Below, in pieces: positions 1-5,600 of a stretch of DNA of 8,688 nucleotides. Below the pieces are notes generated by a model. The model saw only the letters and a program-made list of their open reading frames with translations. It had not been told where the DNA came from and made no database searches. This stretch comes from Hyphomonas sp. UBA5111 (GTDB lineage Bacteria; Pseudomonadota; Alphaproteobacteria; Caulobacterales; Hyphomonadaceae): assembly GCA_002414505.1 (NCBI GenBank), contig DHZF01000023.1:4408-13095 (forward strand). The letters run 5' to 3'. How positions within the stretch are numbered: the first letter of the stretch is position 1; each line of letters begins with the position of its first letter. The position numbers and the translations under genes were made by a program.

Positions 1-86
1 CGGCGCGCCATGACCTTGAATTGGGTTTCCTGATTCAGCGCGTAGCGGGCTTCTTCTGCGCGCTCGCGATCGTCGAATGTGCTCAT
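1..86 (-). CDS. DUF1476 protein (F1-ATPase zeta inhibitor type), N-terminal fragment
   Basis: The gene runs off the left edge and only its first 28 codons are present. It starts at an ATG (86-84) and reads MSTFDDRERAEEARYALNQE, then TQFKVMAR. That opening is characteristic of the DUF1476 family. The Paracoccus member of this family is the zeta subunit, which blocks rotation of the alphaproteobacterial F1Fo ATP synthase through its N-terminal helix (family knowledge). A weak ribosome site, AAAGG, lies about 10 bases before the ATG. The gene is divergent from purC and shares a 171-base gap with it. The function is inferred from the short N-terminus alone, since the helical bundle core lies outside the window. 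Confidence 0.8.
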   Translation of the reverse strand, partial: MSTFDDRERAEEARYALNQETQFKVMAR

Positions 87-257
87 TGGGGATGGCCTTT
101 CTGAACGGTGGTAAATGACCTGTGCATATAGTCGCTGACTTAAGGTGTGCGCAATAATTGTTTCTTTGCCCAGATTGGCGTAACAGTCGCGCTTTCTGGG
201 GTGGCTGAAAACGATTCCTGTTGCAGCGATCCGGAACCCAGCAGGAGGCCCGTCCGC
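87..257. promoter_or_regulatory. Divergent promoter region between the DUF1476 gene and purC
   Basis: This 171-base gap separates two divergent genes and so must hold promoters for both. An AT-rich core around 121-132 (gcatatagtc) reads as a -10-like TATATG on the minus strand and TATAGT on the plus strand, but I find no convincing -35 partner for either. An in-frame GTG at 147 would extend PurC by 37 residues. That extension does not look like PurC and has no ribosome site, so I treat it as leader. The purC ribosome site AGGAGG is at 243-248. Confidence 0.4.
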
Positions 258-1031
258 ATGAGCAAGAAGCGCGTTATCTACGAGGGCAAGGCAAAGATCC
301 TCTATGAGGGCCCGGAACCGGGCACGCTCATCCAGTATTTCAAGGATGACGCAACGGCCTTCAACGCGCAAAAGCGCGCCGTGCTGGACGGCAAGGGCGT
401 CCTGAACAACCGCATCAGCGAGTTCATGATGACGCGCCTGTCGGCTGTCGGAATCCCCACCCATTTCATCCGCCGCCTCAATATGCGCGAGCAGCTGGTC
501 AAGAAGGTCGACATCATTCCGCTGGAAGTCGTCGTCCGCAATGTTGCCGCCGGCACCCTGTCCAAGCGCCTCGGCATCGAGGAAGGCCAGGTCCTGCCCC
601 GTCCGATGGTTGAATTCTACCTGAAGGATGATGCCCTCGGCGATCCGCTGGTGACCGAAGAACATATTGCGGCCTTCGGCTGGGCTGCGGCGCAGGAATA
701 TGACGATTTGATCGCCATGTCGCTGCGCGTGAACGATTTCATGTCGGGCCTGTTCGCCGCCGTCGGAATCCGGCTCGTCGACTTCAAGCTTGAGTTTGGC
801 CGCCACTATGAAGGCGACAGCGACGTGCCGCGCATACTGCTCGCCGACGAGATCAGCCCGGACAGCTGCCGGCTCTGGGATTTCGAGACTGGTGACAAGC
901 TGGACAAGGACCGGTTCCGCCGCGACCTTGGGGGCGTGACCGAAGCCTATGCGGAAGTTGCACGCCGTCTCGGTATCCTCAAGGAATCCGGGGAAACCGA
1001 CAATGTGGTGAGCTTCAACGGCGGCAAGTGA
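258..1031 (+). CDS. purC: Phosphoribosylaminoimidazole-succinocarboxamide synthase (SAICAR synthase)
   Basis: PurC is the cytosolic enzyme of de novo purine synthesis that joins CAIR and aspartate with ATP to make SAICAR. The 257-residue length is normal for the bacterial enzyme. The ATP-binding N-terminus is clear ([11 protein letters not shown] near residues 8-18, then FKDDATAFN near 28-36). Both family signatures are present: [17 protein letters not shown] at 88-104 and LVDFKLEFG at 173-181. [15 protein letters not shown] follows at 194-208, and the closing helix is [11 protein letters not shown] near 217-226. The ATG at 258 is chosen because AGGAGG sits 9 bases before it and [11 protein letters not shown] is the usual PurC start. 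Downstream come a 40-residue membrane ORF and then purS, probably as one operon. All expected motifs are intact. Confidence 0.97.
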   Translation: MSKKRVIYEGKAKILYEGPEPGTLIQYFKDDATAFNAQKRAVLDGKGVLNNRISEFMMTRLSAVGIPTHFIRRLNMREQLVKKVDIIPLEVVVRNVAAGTLSKRLGIEEGQVLPRPMVEFYLKDDALGDPLVTEEHIAAFGWAAAQEYDDLIAMSLRVNDFMSGLFAAVGIRLVDFKLEFGRHYEGDSDVPRILLADEISPDSCRLWDFETGDKLDKDRFRRDLGGVTEAYAEVARRLGILKESGETDNVVSFNGGK

Positions 1032-1071
1032 GCCGACAGAGAGCATGATCCCGAACGAGAGATTTCAGTCC

Positions 1072-1194
1072 ATGACCCCTGCCACGAAAGCCAAGACGCG
1101 TACCAAGGCCTCCAGGCCTTCCGGCCTCGCGCCCATCCTCGCCACGACCCTTTTGCTGGTTGGCATAGGATACGCGGTCAGCTTGTTTCAATAG
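1072..1194 (+). CDS. Small single-span membrane protein between purC and purS
   Basis: This 40-residue ORF lies 40 bases after purC and 51 bases before purS. It has two parts: a basic, positively charged start with six Lys/Arg in residues 6-16 (MTPATKAKTRTKASR), then a hydrophobic stretch at about 19-38 (LAPILATTLLLVGIGYAVSL) ending in FQ. This is the pattern of a small inner-membrane protein with a cytoplasmic N-terminus. A purine-rich GAGAGA lies about 10 bases before the ATG. An in-frame ATG at 1045 would add nine residues, but its purine stretch is too close to the start to serve it. I recall a RefSeq family name for a small membrane protein associated with phosphoribosylformylglycinamidine synthase in alphaproteobacteria, and this ORF fits that description. 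That match is from memory. Its function is unknown. Confidence 0.7.
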   Translation: MTPATKAKTRTKASRPSGLAPILATTLLLVGIGYAVSLFQ

Positions 1195-1245
1195 GCACGA
1201 AATCGGGCTATGGGGACCCGACTCAGACTTCCCAGGAGAACCCTC

Positions 1246-1491
1246 ATGAAAGCCATCGTCCACGTCGCGCTGAAGAATGGTGTCCTGGACCCTCAGGGCA
1301 AGGCTGTTGCGGATACGCTGGCACGCATGGGCTACAAGGAAGTCGAAGCGGCACGCATCGGCAAGGTCATCGAGCTGGATCTTGAGGACGGCCTTTCCTC
1401 CGACGCCGCTGAAGCGCGGGTCAAGGAAATGTGCGAGAAGCTTCTGGCGAATACGGTCATCGAAAGCTATCGCTTCGAGCTGATGAACTAG
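1246..1491 (+). CDS. purS: Phosphoribosylformylglycinamidine synthase subunit PurS
   Basis: PurS is the small subunit of the three-part FGAM synthetase, in which PurL binds FGAR and ATP and PurQ releases ammonia from glutamine. PurS bridges the two in the cytosol (family knowledge). The 81-residue length is typical. The protein opens MKAIVHVALKNGVLDPQGKA, and the VLDPQG turn is a family hallmark. It continues with a helix (VADTLARMGY), a strand (VIELDLE) and the closing NTVIESYRFEL. AGGAGA (1234-1239) lies 6 bases before the ATG. The upstream neighbours are purC and the small membrane ORF. Unusually, purQ and purL do not follow within the window; a TetR gene does, so they must be elsewhere in the genome or beyond the edges. 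Confidence 0.95.
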   Translation: MKAIVHVALKNGVLDPQGKAVADTLARMGYKEVEAARIGKVIELDLEDGLSSDAAEARVKEMCEKLLANTVIESYRFELMN

Positions 1492-1522
1492 ACTCGTTTA
1501 TCTTTAAATTTCAAACACCTAC

Positions 1523-1539
1523 CTCTCATGGAATGGGAG
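1523..1539 (+). terminator. Weak stem-loop after purS
   Basis: CTCTCAT (1523-1529) pairs with ATGGGAG (1533-1539) around a GGA loop, giving seven pairs with one G-T wobble. It lies 32 bases after the purS stop and before the tetR control region, where a transcript end is expected. No T-run follows it on the plus strand, so it is at best a weak or factor-dependent terminator. Confidence 0.25.
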
Positions 1540-1565
1540 CTGAGTGCAGGCAAAACTATTTAGTG

Positions 1566-1583
1566 AGCAAGTATTCACTTGCT
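1566..1583. promoter_or_regulatory. Inverted repeat upstream of tetR, candidate operator
   Basis: AGCAAGT (1566-1572) and ACTTGCT (1577-1583) are perfect 7-base arms around ATTC. This size and symmetry suit a TetR-family dimer, and the site lies 49 bases before the likely start of the tetR gene. A second, overlapping repeat pairs ATTCAC (1573-1578) with GTGAAT (1589-1594). A weak -10-like CATAAA is at 1600-1605. Autoregulation is an inference from position and symmetry. Confidence 0.5.
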
Positions 1584-1631
1584 AATGCGTGAATCTGTGC
1601 ATAAATTGTCTTCACAGACATGGAGGGCCAG

Positions 1632-2234
1632 ATGGCGAGACCGTCAAGCACAGATCAATCCAAACCCAAGCCACGCGCCCGCAACGCCCGCCCCAAGATC
1701 GAACGTGCTGCGCTGAAGCTGTTCATCCATGAAGGCATAGACGCCGCCACCACGCGCGAGATTGCCGAAAAAGCCGGCGTATCCGAAGGCGCCCTCTACC
1801 GTCATTACAAGGGCAAGGATGAACTGGCCCTGTCGCTGTTCATGGAAACGCATAACCGCCTCGGCGCGATGATGGCAGAAGCGCTGTCGGGCGACGGGTC
1901 ACTCGAAGACAAGGTCAATGCCGCCGTCGAAGCCTATTGCGCGCTCGCAGACGAGGACTTTCTGCTCTTCTCGTTTCATCTCGTTTCACTCCATCGCTTC
2001 CTGCCCTATGACAAACGTCGCGAGGACGATCCGGTCTCGATTACCGAGAAGATCATTGCCGGCCTGATTCAAGAGGGACACATCCCCAAGGGCGACCCTG
2101 CCCTGAAAGCCGCCATGGCGCTTGGCGTGGTCATACAGGCCGGCCAGAACAAGATTTACAACCGCCTGCCCGGCCCGTTTTCCCAACACGCGCCAGCTAT
2201 GGCCCGCGCGGTCATGTGTGTCCTGAAGTCCTAG
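1632..2234 (+). CDS. TetR/AcrR-family transcriptional regulator
   Basis: This 200-residue DNA-binding regulator has the standard TetR layout. A short, basic, disordered start (SKPKPRARNARPK) precedes helix 1 (IERAALKLFIHEGIDAAT). The helix-turn-helix follows near residues 38-60 (TTREIAEKAGVSEGALYRHY), then KGKDELALSLF, which leads into the ligand-binding and dimer domain. That C-terminal domain gives no clue to the ligand. GGAGG at 1622-1626, 5 bases before the ATG at 1632, favours this start over an ATG at 1620 that overlaps the same ribosome site. A palindrome upstream (1566-1583) may be its own operator. The acyltransferase gene begins 27 bases later with no room for a strong promoter, so the regulator probably controls that gene and possibly lipid metabolism. 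That role is inferred. Confidence 0.9.
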   Translation: MARPSSTDQSKPKPRARNARPKIERAALKLFIHEGIDAATTREIAEKAGVSEGALYRHYKGKDELALSLFMETHNRLGAMMAEALSGDGSLEDKVNAAVEAYCALADEDFLLFSFHLVSLHRFLPYDKRREDDPVSITEKIIAGLIQEGHIPKGDPALKAAMALGVVIQAGQNKIYNRLPGPFSQHAPAMARAVMCVLKS

Positions 2235-2261
2235 CGATCCGTCACAAAAGGAGTCCGGCCC

Positions 2262-3068
2262 ATGCGCGGTCTCGTCTTCACACTCGTCTACTACCTTCTC
2301 TCGGTGGTCTATGTCCTGGCCTCCCTGCCTTTCCTGATCCTGCCGGGCCATACACCTGTGCGCACAATCATCCGCAGCTATACGCGGGCCATGAACCTCA
2401 ACCTGCGATTTGTGGCAGGCATTCGCAAGGAAGTGCGTGGGCAGAGTAATCTGCCAGATGGCCCCTTCATCCTCGCAGCAAAGCATCAAAGCTGGGGCGA
2501 CGGGTTTTTGGTCTATCCGGAAGTGAAAAATCTTGCCTTCGTGACGGGCGACCATCTTGAGAAATTCCCGCTCGTCGGCGGCATCTTGCGCAAGCTGGGC
2601 GCGATCGTGATCGACACCTGTGGCGGCGGGGACCGCAAGGCCGCTTCGCTGGCCGAAGGCATGGAACGCGCCCGCGAGGAAGGTCGCCGGGTGCTTATCT
2701 ATCCGGAAGGCCATCTGGCTCCGATCGGTCATCATTTCCGCTACAAGGCGGGTGTCTGGCATATGGCGCGCGCCATGAATGTCCCCGTCATTCCGGTCGC
2801 GACGAATGTGGGCGTGTTCTGGAAACAGCAGGAACGCACAAAGACGCCCGGCACCGCGGTCATCGAATTCCTTCCCGCCCTGGACCCGACCCTGCCGAAA
2901 GCCGAATTCCTGGAAGTGCTGACGGAGGTGGTCGAAACCCGTACCGCAGACCTGGTGGCGGAAGCGACCGGTGAACCGGTGAAACCGGCGATCCTGATAC
3001 CGGATCCGCCGAAAGGTACAGAAGCGTCACCGACCCCCGACGATCTTGCGGCATTCAGCAGGCCGTGA
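2262..3068 (+). CDS. 1-acyl-sn-glycerol-3-phosphate acyltransferase-like protein (PlsC family)
   Basis: This membrane-anchored lysophospholipid acyltransferase probably acts at the inner membrane on lysophosphatidic acid or a related lipid. The 268 residues begin with a hydrophobic segment at about 4-28. Motif I of the family is H75-Q-S-W-G-D80, the catalytic His-Asp pair spaced HX4D. Motif III is YPEG at 147-150, followed by H151 rather than the more common Thr. Motif IV is VPVIPVA at 174-180. The C-terminus from about residue 239 is proline-rich and probably flexible. AAGGAG (2248-2253) sits 8 bases before the ATG. It follows the TetR gene by 27 bases in a likely two-gene operon. The substrate cannot be told from sequence, and the gene may be a second plsC paralogue, so I give no symbol. 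Confidence 0.9.
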   Translation: MRGLVFTLVYYLLSVVYVLASLPFLILPGHTPVRTIIRSYTRAMNLNLRFVAGIRKEVRGQSNLPDGPFILAAKHQSWGDGFLVYPEVKNLAFVTGDHLEKFPLVGGILRKLGAIVIDTCGGGDRKAASLAEGMERAREEGRRVLIYPEGHLAPIGHHFRYKAGVWHMARAMNVPVIPVATNVGVFWKQQERTKTPGTAVIEFLPALDPTLPKAEFLEVLTEVVETRTADLVAEATGEPVKPAILIPDPPKGTEASPTPDDLAAFSRP

Positions 3069-3071
3069 ATG

Positions 3072-3088
3072 CCTGACTGTCAGACAGG
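3072..3088. terminator. Short inverted repeat between convergent genes
   Basis: CCTGACT (3072-3078) pairs with AGACAGG (3082-3088) around a 3-base loop, with one A-A mismatch. It covers the 11-base gap between the acyltransferase stop and the glycosylase stop and runs into the end of the latter. A short GTTTG follows on the plus strand. It could end transcription from the left, but it is weak. Confidence 0.3.
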
Positions 3089-3571
3089 GTTTGTCATTGC
3101 CGCGTGCCAGAGGTTTCGCTTGGCCTCGTAACCCAGTCTCGCATGTGCTGGGCTTGTAGAAGGCACAGTCCTTGCCGCGAGAGAGGGTACGAGCGGCCGA
3201 ACGTATTTCTCGAAACTCCTTGCCGCCTTCCCACCGTTCAGAACCACGCGTTCGATGCCCGGATGCGCGCCAAAAAAGGTCGTGAAATCGTTTGGCACTT
3301 CGTCCTTGATGTTTGAATCCAAACTGCCTTCGCGATGGCAAAGTTTCAGGACATCCCAGACCGCCACGCCCTGGTCTTTGAGGATCGCCGTCCGTTCGGC
3401 ATAGGGGAGCTCTAGCCCAGCCCCGAACACATCCCCCATGATGCGCCAGAAGGCGTTCCTGGGGTGTCCGTAATATTGATTGGCTTCCAGCGATGCGATG
3501 CCCGGCATGCTGCCGAGGATCAGGATACGCGCATCTGGATCGGATATCGGGTCAAAGCCCTGAATAATCAT
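3080..3571 (-). CDS. Uracil-DNA glycosylase superfamily family 6 (hypoxanthine-DNA glycosylase type)
   Basis: This 163-residue protein resembles the deoxyinosine/hypoxanthine-DNA glycosylases (UDG family 6), which cut deaminated bases from DNA to start base excision repair. The N-terminal active-site motif is long and clear: GSMPG at 20-24, then SLEANQYYGHPRNAFW at 27-42, with N39 in the catalytic asparagine region. NGGKA is at 112-116. The second loop is STSPAHA at 138-144, in place of the SPSPAN-like loop of other UDG families. The start is the ATG 21 bases after the end of the sufA-type gene, with AAGG upstream. It is the last gene on the suf strand and converges on the acyltransferase. 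The fold family is secure. Whether it acts on inosine, uracil or both is not visible. Family 6 is not known to carry an Fe-S cluster, and only one Cys (C78) is present. Confidence 0.85.
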   Translation of the reverse strand: MIIQGFDPISDPDARILILGSMPGIASLEANQYYGHPRNAFWRIMGDVFGAGLELPYAERTAILKDQGVAVWDVLKLCHREGSLDSNIKDEVPNDFTTFFGAHPGIERVVLNGGKAARSFEKYVRPLVPSLAARTVPSTSPAHARLGYEAKRNLWHAAMTNPV

Positions 3572-3592
3572 CGGCCTTACCTGTCTCGCAGG

Positions 3593-3949
3593 TTATGCCG
3601 TCGCAGGGATGATCGTCACGCTCTCGCCGCAGCCACAGGCATCCGTCTGGTTGGGATTACGGAAGACGAATTTCTCGTGCAGCGGCGTGACTTCATAGTC
3701 CACTTCGCTGCCAAGCAGGAACAGGACAGCCTTGGCGTCGATCACGATGGTGACGCCATTGTCCTCGACCACTTCGTCCAGCGTCTCGGGCGCTTCGGCA
3801 TAGTCCATGACATATTCCATGCCCGCGCAGCCGCCATTCTTGACGCCCACACGGAGATATCCGGCGCCTTTTTCCTGCATGATCTCCTTCACGCGCGTTG
3901 CGGCGGCGTCGGTGAGCTTCACGGGCTTGGGTCTGGGTCGTCTGGCCAT
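3593..3949 (-). CDS. sufA: A-type iron-sulfur cluster carrier (SufA/IscA family)
   Basis: This cytosolic HesB-fold protein (118 residues) receives Fe-S clusters from the SufBCD scaffold and passes them to apo-proteins. The three ligand cysteines are present with family spacing: C41 in NGGCAGMEY, then C105 and C107 in ACGCGES near the C-terminus. The basic start MARRPRPKPVKLTDAAA leads straight into the domain. The ATG at 3949 has no Shine-Dalgarno sequence. The frame stays open upstream, but that stretch overlaps the sufT coding region and has no family resemblance, so I reject it. A promoter-like sequence ends just before this ATG and is listed separately. The sufT stop is 35 bases upstream. 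Whether the best name is SufA, IscA or ErpA cannot be settled from one sequence; the suf context favours SufA. Confidence 0.9.
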   Translation of the reverse strand: MARRPRPKPVKLTDAAATRVKEIMQEKGAGYLRVGVKNGGCAGMEYVMDYAEAPETLDEVVEDNGVTIVIDAKAVLFLLGSEVDYEVTPLHEKFVFRNPNQTDACGCGESVTIIPATA

Positions 3950-3953
3950 GGCA

Positions 3954-3984
3954 ATTACATAGGAACGAAAGCGTTCTGGTTCAA
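3954..3984 (-). promoter_or_regulatory. Candidate internal promoter with palindrome before sufA
   Basis: On the minus strand TTGAAC (3984-3979) is followed after 17 bases by TATGTA (3961-3956), which overlaps TGTAAT (3959-3954). The spacer holds a perfect palindrome, GAACG-CTTT-CGTTC (3976-3963). A start about 7 bases past the -10 would fall at or next to the sufA ATG at 3949, which fits the lack of a ribosome site there. The match to sigma-70 boxes is moderate, and many alphaproteobacterial promoters deviate from that consensus. The palindrome could instead act as an RNA hairpin between sufT and sufA. Confidence 0.4.
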
Positions 3985-4368
3985 TTAAAGCATGTTCAGC
4001 GCGAGGCGGGCTTCGTCCGACATGCGCGATGGGTCCCAGGGCGGATCGAAGGTCAGGCGCACTTCTACATCCTGCACGCCGTCCACTGTGCGCGCGGCCG
4101 TTTCCACCCAACCCGGCATATCGCCCGCCACAGGGCACCCCGGCGCAGTCAGGGTCATGTCGATATCGACCTTGTAGTCGTCATCAATATCTACCTTGTA
4201 GATCAGCCCGAGCTCGTAGATGTCGACGGGGATTTCCGGGTCGAATACCGTCTTGAACGCGGTGATCAGATCGTCGGTGATCCGATTCAGCTCATCCTGC
4301 GGAATCTTGGAGCCCGTCTCCTCACCGGAAACGTCGACCATGTCGCGAGATGTCATATCGTCTGCCAT
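3985..4368 (-). CDS. sufT: SUF system assembly protein SufT-like (DUF59/MIP18 domain)
   Basis: This 127-residue protein is a DUF59 (MIP18-like) protein of the kind encoded within suf operons, thought to help mature Fe-S proteins. After a variable acidic start, the domain runs from about residue 25 to 127. It contains the hallmark DPEIPVDIYELGLIY at 43-57, the strand VDIDMTLTAPGCP at 67-79 with the conserved Cys78, and LTFDPPWDPSRMSDEAR at 105-121. The ATG at 4368 has AGGTGA (4378-4373) 4 bases upstream, overlapping the sufS stop. An alternative ATG at 4356 has no such site. It follows sufS by 8 bases and precedes sufA by 35 bases. The exact biochemical role in bacteria is still uncertain. Confidence 0.92.
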   Translation of the reverse strand: MADDMTSRDMVDVSGEETGSKIPQDELNRITDDLITAFKTVFDPEIPVDIYELGLIYKVDIDDDYKVDIDMTLTAPGCPVAGDMPGWVETAARTVDGVQDVEVRLTFDPPWDPSRMSDEARLALNML

Positions 4369-4376
4369 GACGTCAC

Positions 4377-5600
4377 CTATACCAGCATTTCCCGCGCCTT
4401 GGCGAGCGCCTCGATGAAGGCGTCCACTTCGGTTTGGGTGTTGTAGATTGCGAAACTCGCCCGCGCTGTGGCGCTGACGCCCAGATGCTCCATCAGGGGC
4501 TGGGCGCAATGATGCCCGGCGCGGACGGCGATGCCGTACCGATCAAGAATCTGAGCAATATCATGGGGGTGTGCGCCCTCAAGGCTGAACGCCAGCACGG
4601 CGCCCTTGTGCGGTGTCTCGCCATGAATGGTCAGGCCATTGACGCCCCTCAACCCCTCATATGCTCGCGCGTAGAGCGCATCTTCATGCGCCTTCACATC
4701 TGCATGATCGAACGCCGTCATCCAGTCCAGCGCGGCGCCAAGGCCGATCGCTTCCAGGATCGGCGGTGTGCCTGCCTCGAACTTATGGGGCGCCGTATTG
4801 TAGGTCACCCGGTCACGGGTGACGATTTCGATCATCTCGCCGCCGCCCTGATAGGGCCGCGCGCGATCCAGTGCTTCAGCTGTTCCGTAAAGCGCGCCGA
4901 TACCGGTCGGGCCATAGAGCTTGTGGCCGGTCATGACGTACCAGTCGCAGCCGAGCGCCTGGACATCGACTTTCATGTGGACAGCGGCCTGGCTGCCATC
5001 GGCCAGCACGTCCGCACCAGCTTCATGCGCGAGACGGCAAATTTCGGCCATGTCCGTCACGCTGCCGAGCACATTGCTCATATGGGTGATCGCGACCATG
5101 CGTGTTCTTGGCCCAATCGCGTCGGCAAGATCGTCCATGTCGAGCGAACCATCTTCGTTCAGGCCCACCCATTTCAGGACGGCGCCATGACGCTCACGCA
5201 GGAAGTGCCACGGAACGATGTTGGAGTGGTGCTCCATGATGGAGAGGACAATCTCGTCGCCGGGCTCAATCCGGCCGGCGAGCGCAGAGGCGACAAGGTT
5301 GATGCCTTCCGTCGAGCCCTTGGTGTAGACAATATTTTCTGTCGACGGCGCGTTGAGGAATGCACGGACTTTCTCGCGCGCGGCCTCATAGGCCTCGGTC
5401 GTCTCGTTCGACAGAGTGTGAATGCCGCGGTGCACATTGGCATAGGCCGTGCGCGACTGGTTAGCGATCTTGTCGATCACCGCATTCGGCTTTTGCGCGC
5501 TGGCGGCATTGTCCAGATATACCAGCGGCTTGCCATTCACTTCACGTGACAGGATCGGGAATTCCGCGCGGATCGCATCGATGTCGAAGGAACGGCTCAT
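4377..5600 (-). CDS. sufS: Cysteine desulfurase SufS
   Basis: SufS is the cytosolic, PLP-dependent group II desulfurase that takes sulfur from L-cysteine as an enzyme persulfide for cluster assembly, leaving alanine. At 407 residues it matches the family length. LVYLDNAASAQKP at 26-38 is the family start, EHHSNIVPW at 123-131 holds the histidine stacking on PLP, and D201 (DGSQ) contacts the cofactor. K227 in MTGHKLYGPTG forms the Schiff base. C365 in RAGHHCAQP is the persulfide cysteine. The ATG at 5600 overlaps the sufD stop in an ATGA, so the two are probably translationally coupled. A TTG five codons upstream is less likely. I see no SufE or SufU gene here; the sulfur acceptor must be SufB directly or a gene elsewhere. 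Confidence 0.97.
   Translation of the reverse strand: MSRSFDIDAIRAEFPILSREVNGKPLVYLDNAASAQKPNAVIDKIANQSRTAYANVHRGIHTLSNETTEAYEAAREKVRAFLNAPSTENIVYTKGSTEGINLVASALAGRIEPGDEIVLSIMEHHSNIVPWHFLRERHGAVLKWVGLNEDGSLDMDDLADAIGPRTRMVAITHMSNVLGSVTDMAEICRLAHEAGADVLADGSQAAVHMKVDVQALGCDWYVMTGHKLYGPTGIGALYGTAEALDRARPYQGGGEMIEIVTRDRVTYNTAPHKFEAGTPPILEAIGLGAALDWMTAFDHADVKAHEDALYARAYEGLRGVNGLTIHGETPHKGAVLAFSLEGAHPHDIAQILDRYGIAVRAGHHCAQPLMEHLGVSATARASFAIYNTQTEVDAFIEALAKAREMLV

Noticed and set aside
147..257. Upstream GTG extension of purC
   Set aside because: The added 37 residues do not look like PurC, no ribosome site precedes the GTG, and a strong AGGAGG precedes the ATG at 258.
1986..2762. Minus-strand open frame (258 codons) across tetR and the acyltransferase
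   Set aside because: It is antisense to two well-supported genes, spans their junction, and has no family resemblance.
3963..3982. LexA (SOS) box before sufA and the glycosylase
   Set aside because: GAAC/GTTC halves are present, but the spacings are 2 and 6 bases, not the N7 direct repeat of alphaproteobacterial LexA sites.
3950..4138. N-terminal extension of the sufA-type gene
   Set aside because: It overlaps the sufT coding region in another frame and reads as Arg/Gly/Ala-rich sequence with no relation to A-type carriers.
4434..5549. Long plus-strand open frame (371 codons) across sufS
   Set aside because: It is fully antisense to sufS, which has every catalytic residue. Its translation has no recognisable domain, and long antisense frames are common in GC-rich coding DNA.
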